DNA from: Pseudanabaena sp. Salubria-1 | GTDB lineage: Bacteria; Cyanobacteriota; Cyanobacteriia; Pseudanabaenales; Pseudanabaenaceae | DNA: 42,903 nucleotides | NCBI GenBank assembly: GCA_023336205.1 | Contig: JALQCR010000053.1 | Span: 1 to 42,903, forward strand | Direction: 5' to 3' | In this document: in pieces, positions 24,315 to 32,653 of the stretch | Layout of the letters: each line of letters begins with the position of its first letter | Position numbering within the stretch: the stretch's first letter is position 1 | Notes under the pieces: generated by a model | What the model was told of the DNA's origin: nothing | Seen by the model: only the letters and a program-made list of their open reading frames with translations | The model's database searches: none | Made by a program: the position numbers and the translations under genes

Positions 24315-24324
24315 ATCTAAATTT

Positions 24325-25296
24325 ATGCTGAAAAACTTCTGGTACGCAGTTGAGTTCTCCCATGCAATTACATCTACGCCTAAGCGTATTAAAGTGCTGA
24401 ATCAAGATTTGGCAATCTATCGCACGAAAACGCAGCAGATTGTAGCTATGCAAAATCTATGCACTCATCGTGGTGCGGCTCTATCTGGAGGACAGATTAA
24501 AGGTGAATGTATAGTTTGTCCCTATCATGGCTGGGAGTATCAAGCTGATGGAGTATGCATAAACATTCCTGCTAATTCACCTGATACACCTATCCCCCTT
24601 AGAGCTAAGGTCAAAGTTTATGAAGCTCAAGAAAAGTATGGATGGGTATGGTTATTTATGGGTGAGGCTCCTGAATCAGAGCGTATCCCGATTCCTGAAT
24701 TGCCTAACTTTGATGATGCTAAACTCAAATCTCTTCATGGGGATTTTCTCTGGCATACCCACTACAGCCGCGTTATGGAAAATGCCTTAGATGTTGCTCA
24801 CGCACCTTTCGTTCATGCTGGTTCCTTTGGCGACAAAGATCGTCCACAGATTGCTGAATTTACAGTAGAAAATTACCCAACTGGTGCGGGCGCAACTGTG
24901 ATGGTCAATGCCTCACCACCTAAAGGTATTTGGGGCTTTTTGGCATCAAAGCAACCCTCAGTAATCAAAACTCGGACAGCTTTCTTTTTGCCCAATATTA
25001 CTGTGCTAGAAGTAAATTTAGTATTTGGTAGATTACTTATTTACAGCGCTCATGTTCCGATTGATGACCAGACAACGGTAAGTAAATGGATTAATTTACG
25101 GAGCTTTTTTACTGGTAATTGGGCAGATGCAGATTCGCGTAAACGGGTCTTAAAGGTTTTCAATCAAGATAAACCGATTGTAGAATCTCAACATCCCAAG
25201 ATTGTCCCCTATGACCTTAATGAAGAATTGCACGTTCAATCAGACGCTTTACAGGTAGAGTATCGGAAAATGCGCCGTCAGTTTTTTAAGGATTAG
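24325..25296 (+). CDS. Rieske non-heme iron oxygenase, alpha subunit
   Basis: 323 residues from ATG 24325 (MLKNFWYAVEF); a GTG at 24298 inside the previous gene would add nine residues with no support. The Rieske 2Fe-2S ligands are C46-x-H48 (CTHRG) and C65-x2-H68 (CPYHGW); the mononuclear iron site is N153-x2-D156-x2-H159-x4-H164 (NALDVAHAPFVH). It hydroxylates or cleaves an aromatic ring using electrons from a reductase. The substrate is unknown. It replaces, at the same position after the aldo/keto reductase, the extradiol dioxygenase found in copy B. Confidence 0.9.
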   Translation: MLKNFWYAVEFSHAITSTPKRIKVLNQDLAIYRTKTQQIVAMQNLCTHRGAALSGGQIKGECIVCPYHGWEYQADGVCINIPANSPDTPIPLRAKVKVYEAQEKYGWVWLFMGEAPESERIPIPELPNFDDAKLKSLHGDFLWHTHYSRVMENALDVAHAPFVHAGSFGDKDRPQIAEFTVENYPTGAGATVMVNASPPKGIWGFLASKQPSVIKTRTAFFLPNITVLEVNLVFGRLLIYSAHVPIDDQTTVSKWINLRSFFTGNWADADSRKRVLKVFNQDKPIVESQHPKIVPYDLNEELHVQSDALQVEYRKMRRQFFKD

Positions 25297-25571
25297 TCGC
25301 TCTGCCATCCACACATAGGACAATTCCACTCAATGCGATCGCTAAGATATTTATATCGCCATTGCGGACACAAACCCGTAAACATAGGGTGAGTCATTAA
25401 AATTTGATACTGCTGCGCTCTGGTTAATTTGGGGACATGATCGGTTTCATCGGTCACTCGAAATTTAACATCTGGACACGATTTATCAACATCTTCTGGA
25501 TGGATCTCACAGACTAGATAATTGCTATTTGCCTTGTGGAGACAGCGATCGCAATCGGGTATTTTCAGCAT
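25293..25571 (-). CDS. Small cysteine-rich protein, possible zinc binding
   Basis: 92 residues with cysteine pairs CDRC (7-10) near the N-terminus and CPMC (85-88 region) near the C-terminus, plus single Cys and His residues between (VCEIHPEDVDKSC). The two knuckles could form one structural zinc site. It is convergent with the Rieske gene and overlaps its stop by four bases. Function not recognised. Confidence 0.6.
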   Translation of the reverse strand: MLKIPDCDRCLHKANSNYLVCEIHPEDVDKSCPDVKFRVTDETDHVPKLTRAQQYQILMTHPMFTGLCPQWRYKYLSDRIEWNCPMCGWQSD

Positions 25572-25638
25572 TAGGTTTATGGATAAGCGATCGTTGTTCT
25601 AAGTAGAAAGTATTGATTTCAATTTTCTAATAGAACAA

Positions 25639-26922
25639 CTAATTTGCTCTTACCACAAGTAACTCATCCCAACGGGTGGTATATCTAGGCGATCGCAGAT
25701 CGGTTCTCATTTTCCAATCTTGCCTCATCCCCTCACTAGCAAACCGAATTGTTCCAGCTCCATAGCGTTTATTTAGCGAGTCAATTACAGACATTAATTG
25801 TTCATCTTGGCAATCTACGGCTGGTGCAAGAAAATCCAACTGTACTGCATTAACCGAGCTTAAATCATTCAGACTAACGCCACATTTTTTATAACTGAAT
25901 CCTTCTCGAAACAAACTTGACATACAGAACTTGGCATACCGAATCAATATTTGAGAGCTATTCGTCGCCGTCGGCAAAGAAACTATAACTGAATTACTGT
26001 ATTGCGGGTCATTAGGCTTAAATCGGTTAGTTGTCAGAAATACCCCTAGAACCGATGTTCGTAATTTCCTATGTCTTAATTTTGCCGCCGCCCTTGCTGC
26101 GTGGTGGGCGATTGCCTCATGCATTTGTGCCAGCGTAATTACAGGCTTACCAAACGAACGCGAACATATCATATTCTTTTGCGGTGGGGCGATCGCTTCC
26201 AATGGCAAGCATGATAAACCTCTCAGTTCATGCATAATCCTGACACCGACAATGCCCATGATTTGCTTGATTAGCGATTCATTCGCATCTCGTAACTGCG
26301 CCGCCGTTGTGATGCCATGCGATCGTAGTCTCATTCCTAAGCGTTTATTTATGCCCCAGATATCTTCGATTTCCAGATTCGCTAAATGGCGATCGCGCAG
26401 CTCGTCAGTCAGTAATTCGGCTACACCACTTACTGATTTCTTAGCAACACGATTAGCAGCCTTGGATAAAACCTTGGTTGATGCAATCCCGATACCTGTC
26501 GGAATACCAGTCCATCTAAGAACTTTCTCTCGCAATTTGGCGCAAAATTCCATTAGTCCATCAGTTCCCAAGTGGGTGAAGCCAGATAAATCTAAAAAGC
26601 ATTCATCAATCGAATAAATCTCAACTTCTGGCACAGATGCGAAAAGCACATCGTAAACGCGATGACTCAGATCTCCATAAAGTTCGTAGTTTGATGATAG
26701 GGCGATCGCTCCTGCGTTTTGAAGTACAGCTTTATATTTGTGGTAAGGCGCACCCATCGGAATATCTAGTGCTTTTGCTTCAGGCGATCGCGCCACGATA
26801 CAGCCGTCATTGTTGCTAAGTACAACAACGGGTTTACCTTCGAGATTGGGGTTAAATACTCGTTCACAGCTAACGTAGAAGCTATTGCAATCGACGAGTG
26901 CTATGCAGGGTGCGGATGGCAT
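25639..26922 (-). CDS. umuC: Y-family DNA polymerase V catalytic subunit
   Basis: 427 residues. Y-family active-site carboxylates are D11 (LVDCNSFYVSCE) and D106-E107 (YSIDECFLDLS); the thumb and little-finger regions follow, ending in the family's C-terminal segment with the expected RFASEGMRQDWKMR. It copies past DNA lesions at the cost of mutation. The start overlaps the 3' end of umuD by 41 bp, so the two are translated together. Length is normal (about 420). Confidence 0.95.
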   Translation of the reverse strand: MPSAPCIALVDCNSFYVSCERVFNPNLEGKPVVVLSNNDGCIVARSPEAKALDIPMGAPYHKYKAVLQNAGAIALSSNYELYGDLSHRVYDVLFASVPEVEIYSIDECFLDLSGFTHLGTDGLMEFCAKLREKVLRWTGIPTGIGIASTKVLSKAANRVAKKSVSGVAELLTDELRDRHLANLEIEDIWGINKRLGMRLRSHGITTAAQLRDANESLIKQIMGIVGVRIMHELRGLSCLPLEAIAPPQKNMICSRSFGKPVITLAQMHEAIAHHAARAAAKLRHRKLRTSVLGVFLTTNRFKPNDPQYSNSVIVSLPTATNSSQILIRYAKFCMSSLFREGFSYKKCGVSLNDLSSVNAVQLDFLAPAVDCQDEQLMSVIDSLNKRYGAGTIRFASEGMRQDWKMRTDLRSPRYTTRWDELLVVRAN

Positions 26923-27331
26923 GAGTAACTACTCCCCATATCTGGAACTCAGTATCTTTGGTGATGTAGATTGTCTGACAATTGGGATTTTCCGATAGCA
27001 GCCACATCTGTCGCCGATTTTGCTTGACGCGGCGCACTACTAACTCACCATCGATCGCGGCTACCACAATTTTGCTGTCAATCGGTTCTATGGAACGATC
27101 AACAATTAATAGATCTCCTTGTTGCAATCCACTCTCTAACATTGGTTCTCCCTCAAACCTCATGAAAAAAGTTGCTGTGGGCTGACTTATCAAATAACGA
27201 TTGAGATCTAGCTGAGATTCGAGATGATCGTCCGCAGGAGAGGGGAATCCAGCCGAAATCGGGTTAGAGAATAGCGGCAGCAAGACTGATAAATCAGAAT
27301 ATGACTTTTTAATCTGACTGATGGTAGCCAT
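26882..27331 (-). CDS. umuD: UmuD homologue (S24 fold) lacking the catalytic Ser-Lys dyad
   Basis: 149 residues. The cleavage region ISAGFPSPADDHLESQLDL matches UmuD, with A27-G28 at the scissile bond. The usual nucleophile motif GDSM reads GEPM here, with P63 in place of the serine (codon CCA). The usual VKK/VKR lysine region reads VVRRV, with R100 at the lysine position. Downstream QQGDLLIVDRS and the C-terminal WGVVTHAIRTL are well conserved. UmuD normally cleaves itself with RecA* help to activate UmuC; this version should not self-cleave. It may still bind UmuC, act as a constitutive cofactor, or be cut by another peptidase in trans. Upstream is a 153-bp gap shared with divergent nuiA. 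Confidence 0.88.
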   Translation of the reverse strand: MATISQIKKSYSDLSVLLPLFSNPISAGFPSPADDHLESQLDLNRYLISQPTATFFMRFEGEPMLESGLQQGDLLIVDRSIEPIDSKIVVAAIDGELVVRRVKQNRRQMWLLSENPNCQTIYITKDTEFQIWGVVTHAIRTLHSTRRLQ

Positions 27332-27484
27332 AGTTATGAACTAATTGCATTTATGATTATCGTACAGTATTTAAGATGCTTATGGGTGCTGTCACGCGAT
27401 CCGATCCATACGCGATCGCATCTTGTAACACTACCCGATCCAAGAATTGCAGTATGGTCATATCAACAAAATTAGGCTTTACCC

Positions 27485-27874
27485 ATGACTGCCAAAGAAA
27501 TCACCGATCTCCTCTCGCAACTCTCCAAAGATTTACTATTCCCAAGTGAGTCAGACTATCCACTAGAGCCGTTTACATGGGAATCAGCAACCCTCACACC
27601 TGAAACCATCCTGGCGCGATCGCTACAACCATCAGACACAGCTATTGAAGCTACTACCCTAGAAGATTTCTTTGCACCCGTTGTCACCGATCAAGATTGG
27701 TTTGACGATGAAGATCGAGCGATCGCCCAACGTTTTCGCGATCTGCAAGCAGCGATCGCCACATTAGAAAATGTCCAAGTGTTTAAAGTTGGCACAGTCG
27801 AGATTGATGTTTATATCGTTGGTGCGATCGGTTCCGACTTAGTTGGACTCAAAACTCAGGTAATTGAAACCTAA
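27485..27874 (+). CDS. nuiA: Nuclease A inhibitor (NuiA family)
   Basis: 129 residues matching Anabaena NuiA in pattern: LLFPSESDYPLEPFTWES near the N-terminus, the acidic DQDWFDDEDRAIAQRF stretch, and VFKVGTVEIDVYIVGAIG near the C-terminus. NuiA binds the active site of the NucA nuclease with very high affinity and protects the cell from it. The gene is convergent with the nucA gene and the two overlap by four bases (27871-27874). It diverges from umuD. Confidence 0.88.
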   Translation: MTAKEITDLLSQLSKDLLFPSESDYPLEPFTWESATLTPETILARSLQPSDTAIEATTLEDFFAPVVTDQDWFDDEDRAIAQRFRDLQAAIATLENVQVFKVGTVEIDVYIVGAIGSDLVGLKTQVIET

Positions 27875-28788
27875 CAACCTTTCTTTGATTCAATTGTTTT
27901 TTGAATGTCGGGCGGCACATTGCTAAAGAAGTCATAGCCCGTTAACTTTTGCACATCCTCAACGGTCGCGCAGAAATCTTGCCACTTACCATCACGACCT
28001 TGTTTATTGGGCATAATCACCGCAATTGTACGGGTATTGGCATTAACTCCCGCTAATCCTTTCGTGGGAGTGTCTAGCACTAAGATCACTTTCCACATAG
28101 TTTCTGGCACTGCAATTTTGCCCTTCACCTGTGAAGCTTTACCATTCTTGCCCTCGCCGCCTGTGCCATGTCCACCAGCAACGATATAAAGTTCTTTGCC
28201 TTGTCTTGCTAAGTCGCGTGAAAACTCTTCCAACTGTACCCACACACCCTGATTGTTATCAGGTGCTTGTGGGACAATATTTACCATTAAAAAAGTTGAT
28301 GAGTTAGACTCTACCGACTGACCGCGATCCTCAGAATTTACCAAATGTCCGCGATCGAAGCCTGAGCCTGTGTAGTCTTTCGTTGTGACCTGATACCAGC
28401 CCTTTGGCAAACTAGCGTCAGAACGGAAATCATTCTGACGCTTTGCGTCACCCATCCAAGATTTATTTAACTCCCACGCAGCCCAGTTAGCAAGGTTACG
28501 GCTTTTGCTATAGCTCAAAACATATTGAGGTTTAATCAGCAAGTAGTTGTCGGAATTAGTAACATCGATCGTGGCTTTGCTTGGATTTCCTGCTTTTAAA
28601 TTTGGGTTGCCTTGCTTATTGACTGGTGTTTGCGTCGGGGTTGCTTGGGTTGTTGCTGTGGTGGGTTTAACAGTACTTTCGGTTGTTTTTGCTGGCTGAA
28701 CCACCGTGGGGGGATCTGGTGGTGTGGGAGTTTGGCTACAACTGACAACAAGTAAGAGTGTTAGGCAAAAGGCTATTAGCGATCGCAT
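27871..28788 (-). CDS. nucA: Lipoprotein-type non-specific DNA/RNA endonuclease (NucA family)
   Basis: 305 residues. The N-terminal hydrophobic segment ends in a lipobox-like VVSC (C17), so it is probably lipid-anchored or exported; a Pro/Thr-rich linker runs to about residue 65. The beta-beta-alpha-metal nuclease motif is DRGH (145-148, H148 general base), followed by NSED, MVNIVPQAPDNNQGVW and a conserved helix QLEEFSRDL. It digests DNA and RNA outside the cytoplasm. The ATG is at 28788 and an IS4-like element is inserted with its target duplication starting at 28789, so the gene has lost its native upstream signals. Its inhibitor is the convergent neighbour. Confidence 0.92.
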   Translation of the reverse strand: MRSLIAFCLTLLLVVSCSQTPTPPDPPTVVQPAKTTESTVKPTTATTQATPTQTPVNKQGNPNLKAGNPSKATIDVTNSDNYLLIKPQYVLSYSKSRNLANWAAWELNKSWMGDAKRQNDFRSDASLPKGWYQVTTKDYTGSGFDRGHLVNSEDRGQSVESNSSTFLMVNIVPQAPDNNQGVWVQLEEFSRDLARQGKELYIVAGGHGTGGEGKNGKASQVKGKIAVPETMWKVILVLDTPTKGLAGVNANTRTIAVIMPNKQGRDGKWQDFCATVEDVQKLTGYDFFSNVPPDIQKTIESKKGC

Positions 28789-28797
28789 GGTGTTCTA

Positions 28798-30098
28798 CTT
28801 AGTGGTGGAGAAAAGTCCTAAAAAGGTTGCTAGGCATAGAGTCTCAGAATGAGACAAGAGGTATAAAAGGGGCAAGAAATGAGATACTCAAGTTCCTCAA
28901 CAAAAGATCTTATATCCATGCCCCATCTATATCTTCAGCTACAAGAACAACTGCGTCAATGGATCAAGCCAAAAGATAAACGACATCTCCAAGGATTTGC
29001 GGAGTCTGTAGCTGCAATATTGCAATCAGAAAGAGCCAGTTTGAGTCATTGGTTGCCATATTTAAGCCATAGAGAGTGCCAAGCCAGAAGTCAGATGGAA
29101 AGACTAAGCTACTTTGTGCATAATCCACATATCATCGCTGAGACATTCTATAACCCATTGGTGAAGCACTTTCTCCAAGCATTTGCAGGAGCATCCTTAG
29201 AACTAGCTCTCGATACGAGTATGCTGTGGGATAGGTTCTGTCTGATCGAAATATGCTTGATTTGGGGAGGCAGGTCGATTACTCTAGCTCAAGTGGTCAT
29301 AGAGCATGGAAGCGCTACCGTTGGCTTTGAGCATTATCGTCCCGTATTAGAACAAGCCCTCTCCCTATTGCCACCACAAAGCAAAGTGACTTTACTTGCC
29401 GACCGAGGCTTTGAACATGGAGAATTAATCCGTTGGTTACAGCAAAATCAATGGTCTTGGGCAATTCGAGCAAAGTCCGATCTGCTAGTGACTTTGCCAA
29501 CAGGTACGACTAAGCGCGTCGAACAACTAATACCTCCCGCAGAGCAAGCTTACCTAGTTCCCGATGTGACGGTGCTGGGTGATGTTAATTGTCACTTAGC
29601 GACGGCTAACCTAGATATGGCTAACGGTTCATGGGCTGTCCTTAGCGATATTCCCCCTTCATTACAGACTTTTTCTCTCTATGGCAAACGCTTTGGTGGA
29701 ATCGAACCTCATTTTAAGGATTATAAGTCGGCGGCTTTTAATGTGGTTAGCTCGCATCTTCGTGATGTTCAAGCTCTTACCTGTTTATTTATGCTCCTTG
29801 CCACTGCTAACCTGATTGCTGTAATTCTTGGCATAATGTTGGTGCGTTTAGGGCAAAGGGCTGCGATTGATTGGCATGATCATCGCGGCTTGAGTTTTCT
29901 GCAACTTGGTCTCCGTCAGCTTCACACTCTTCTTTACCAACAAAAAACTCTTCCTCTTTTGCAGATTTTACCTAGAACTAATCCTCCTCCCGCCTGTGCT
30001 TCTATTGCCAAACGCGAAAAGTTAGATTTTCGTATCGAATTTGCCTGTGTTACCATTGTCTCATATTGAGACTCAACTGAGTTTTCTGCACCACTAAG
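28798..30098 (+). mobile_element. IS4-like insertion sequence, copy 2 (immediately 5' of nucA)
   Basis: 1301 bp, same length as copy 1. Inverted repeats CTTAGTGGTG(G/C)AGAAAA with one mismatch; 9-bp target duplication GGTGTTCTA at 28789-28797 and 30099-30107. The nucA start codon is directly beside the left target copy. Confidence 0.93.
28879..30069 (+). CDS. IS4-like DDE transposase, copy 2
   Basis: 396 residues, same start (MRYSSSS) and same length as copy 1, with the same catalytic motifs LDTSMLWD, LADRGFEHG and GGIEPHFKDYKS. It differs from copy 1 at scattered residues (for example the C-terminus CVTIVSY against RVTTVSG), so the two copies arrived separately or are old. It points away from nucA. 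Confidence 0.9.
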   Translation: MRYSSSSTKDLISMPHLYLQLQEQLRQWIKPKDKRHLQGFAESVAAILQSERASLSHWLPYLSHRECQARSQMERLSYFVHNPHIIAETFYNPLVKHFLQAFAGASLELALDTSMLWDRFCLIEICLIWGGRSITLAQVVIEHGSATVGFEHYRPVLEQALSLLPPQSKVTLLADRGFEHGELIRWLQQNQWSWAIRAKSDLLVTLPTGTTKRVEQLIPPAEQAYLVPDVTVLGDVNCHLATANLDMANGSWAVLSDIPPSLQTFSLYGKRFGGIEPHFKDYKSAAFNVVSSHLRDVQALTCLFMLLATANLIAVILGIMLVRLGQRAAIDWHDHRGLSFLQLGLRQLHTLLYQQKTLPLLQILPRTNPPPACASIAKREKLDFRIEFACVTIVSY

Positions 30099-30288
30099 GG
30101 TGTTCTAATAGAAAGTTGCCAATAGCATAGCGCTTGTGGGATTTCGTTTAGGTGCGATCGCATTTTGTAACGGTTAGCGATCCAGCTATAAAATTGAACT
30201 ATCTTATAGTTTGTAACATGCCTCTTAATATTTAGCTCAAATCAACAAGGAGATCTAATTTGCAATGTATATTTAGCTGTAATTAACC

Positions 30289-31104
30289 ATGAGGTTTTTG
30301 ATGGTAAGACTATCGCAAATTCATCCAGTTTTCTATCATCTGCGCGTCCAACAAAAGCGAATTGTTCGCCACGCATCAGATTTGTTGACTATAAAAAGAT
30401 TTGCCACTGAGCGATCGCTTGAAAATCTTCTCCATAAGTGTAAATCCCACAAATCTCTACTGCGGAGAAAACTGGGAACTTCAGATCCAGCTTTGCAAGA
30501 AGGCAAGGTCATTAACTTACAAATTGCTCATCAGGCTATCGATGGAATTTTAATCAAACCCCATGAAACTTTTTCCTTTTGGAAGTTATTGGGAAAAACG
30601 ACATCTGCCAAAGGATATGTAGAAGGACTACAGTTGTCGCGGGGAGAAGTGAGAACTGGCATCGGTGGAGGGCTTTGTCAATTAGCAAATCTGCTCTATT
30701 GGTTGGCTTTGCACAGCCCTCTAGAAGTTGTGGAACGACATCATCACAGTTTCGATCCATTCCCAGACGAGCGGCGAGTATTGCCCTTTGGCAGTGGAGC
30801 TAGTGTGTTTTATAACTATGTAGATCTGCGATTTTATAATCCTACTGATATCACATTTCAAATTAAAGTTTGGTTATCTGAAAATCATTTAAAGGGCGTA
30901 ATCTATTCGGATCGAGAATGGATATATACCTATCATATAGTCGAAAAGAATCATCGTTTCTTACAGCAAGACGGTAAAAATTATCGTGAGAATGAGATTT
31001 GGAGAAAAATATTTAATCGTCGTAGTGGTGAATTTTTAAAAGAAGAAATGGCGATCAAGAATTTCTCAGAAGTGAAATATGCCCTTACTGAGATAAGAGA
31101 TTAA
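30289..31104 (+). CDS. VanW family protein
   Basis: 271 residues. The VanW signature is clear: KPHETFSFWKLLGKTTSAKGY followed by GIGGGLCQLANLLYW and VERHHHSFDPFPDERRVLPFGSGASVFYNYVDLRFYNPT. The biochemical role is unknown; the name comes from a vancomycin-resistance cluster, and homologues are common in bacteria without resistance. The start could be 30289 or the next ATG at 30301. It is a stand-alone gene. The 180 bp before it, up to the IS, formerly lay upstream of nucA. Confidence 0.87.
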   Translation: MRFLMVRLSQIHPVFYHLRVQQKRIVRHASDLLTIKRFATERSLENLLHKCKSHKSLLRRKLGTSDPALQEGKVINLQIAHQAIDGILIKPHETFSFWKLLGKTTSAKGYVEGLQLSRGEVRTGIGGGLCQLANLLYWLALHSPLEVVERHHHSFDPFPDERRVLPFGSGASVFYNYVDLRFYNPTDITFQIKVWLSENHLKGVIYSDREWIYTYHIVEKNHRFLQQDGKNYRENEIWRKIFNRRSGEFLKEEMAIKNFSEVKYALTEIRD

Positions 31105-31557
31105 GTAGCAACTGGGCAAAATACAACTTTAAGGCAATAGAAACTATTGATTCTTATTATTTTCATGTTTTTCTAAGATTTTGCTGCATACTGTTCTAGA
31201 GGAAATTTGCCAAGATCGAATTTTGTAACGGATAGCGTCCAGCCTAAATCAAGCATCTAACAAGGAGTAAATTCAAAGAAAAGGAGTAAACGATCGTTAC
31301 TAATCAGCCTAAATGGAAAATAGTCACAAATAGGGCTAAAAACTTATCCAGCAAACATTAGCGGTGCTTATACTCGAAGAATATATTGTCAATAAATCGA
31401 TATTATTGAGAATAAATAGCTCCATTTGTAAAATAAGGAGTCTCTCCAAAACCACCTGTAGTGTTTATATTATCTCGAAGCACTACAGGTGGTGTTCTTA
31501 GTGGGCTGATTTGTAATGAAAATTAGAAGGATTAGATTTTCTACCTAGAAGCCTAAC
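31105..31557. other. Intergenic region with one strong inverted repeat
   Basis: No gene seen. The only clear structure is a 13-bp perfect inverted repeat, ACCACCTGTAGTG (31451-31463) and CACTACAGGTGGT (31481-31493), with a 17-base spacer, in AT-rich DNA. It could be a terminator for convergent VanW and recD2 transcription or a relic of a small mobile element. Confidence 0.6.
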
Positions 31558-32653
31558 TTAGGATTGCGGATCGGCAAACTTTGATAACCGTTTCGCGAGA
31601 TAAGTATATCTATGCCGATCGCTAACCTGTCTGACAGCCAGCCCGATCGCCTTCGACTCCCCGACGATGATGGCAAGCTTTCGCGCACGAGTCAGCCCAG
31701 TGTAGAAGAGATTACGAGAAAGCATCAGAAAATGTTGCATGAATAGAGGCATGATTACCACAGGATACTCACTACCCTGCGCCTTATGGATCGTCGTCGC
31801 CCTAGCGAGAGCTATCTCATTAAGATCGGCATAATCATAGACCACTTGCCGATCGCCAAATACTACCGTGACTTCCCGTTCCTCCAAATCTACACCCGTA
31901 ATCGTACCAATGTCCCCATTGAACACCTCACGGTTATAGTCATTCACCTGCTGCATAATGCGATCGCCCAAACGAAAGATCGTATTCCCATACTTGATTT
32001 CGGGCTTCAGCGCATCAGGGGGATTGAGTAATTGTTGCAGTGCAGCATTGAGATTGCGAGTACCGACATCCCCCCTAGTCATCGGACAGAGAACCTGCAT
32101 ATCTTGCTGAGGGTCAAAGCCCAGACTCGGTAACAACTCCGTAATAATGTCACAAATACCCTGTTGACCCGCTTCAGCATTGGGCATTTCCAGCCAGAGG
32201 CAATCAGATTGAGGCTGATTAGAAACCTTTTCCATATTTGGAAACTTACCCGTATTGATACGGTGAGCATTCTGAATAATTTGACTTGCCTGAGCCTGAC
32301 GAAACACCTCAGTGAGCGTGATTACAGGGACTTGCTGAGAATCAATTAAATCTTTGAGAACATTGCCCGCGCCGACACTAGGGAGTTGATCGGTATCGCC
32401 GACAAGAAGTAGTTGAGCGCCCAAGGGAATCGCTTTCACCAGAGAAAAAGCTAGAAACAGATCCAGCATCGATGCTTCATCAATACCGATCGCTTGAGCG
32501 GTCAGAGGATATTCCTGATTGCGTTTAAAGCCCATTGATTTTGGGTCAAACTCCAGAAAACGGTGAATTGTCTTAGCCTCATAGCCTGTGACTTCCTGTA
32601 ATCGTTGAGCCGCCCGACCCGTTGGCGAAGCAAGGGCAATCTCCTTACCCATC
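31558..32653 (-). pseudogene. recD2: recD2 helicase, C-terminal part, separated by IS
   Basis: Continues in phase from the N-terminal part at 34131-35248 when the IS and one target copy are removed: KAMG joins directly to KEIALASPTGRAAQRL. Helicase motifs of superfamily 1B are intact here: SPTGRAA, the Walker B-like IDEASMLD, LLVGDTDQLPSVGAG, TLTEVFRQ, and the C-terminal TIHKAQGSEYPVVIMP and YTGLTRARK. The full protein would be about 735 residues, normal for RecD2, a 5'-3' DNA helicase. A truncated product from the ATG at 32652 lacks the Walker A and should be inactive. Confidence 0.93.

Larger units (their letters stand above)
22436..24315 (+). repeat. Segmental duplication, copy A
   Basis: mobA 3' end, intergenic spacer, flavin reductase and aldo/keto reductase are repeated at 35323-37757. 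Similarity begins at a GCGATCGCC (HIP1) site inside mobA and ends just after the aldo/keto reductase stop. The copies differ at many third positions but encode about 94% (reductase) and 97-98% (aldo/keto reductase) identical proteins by eye. Confidence 0.93.
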
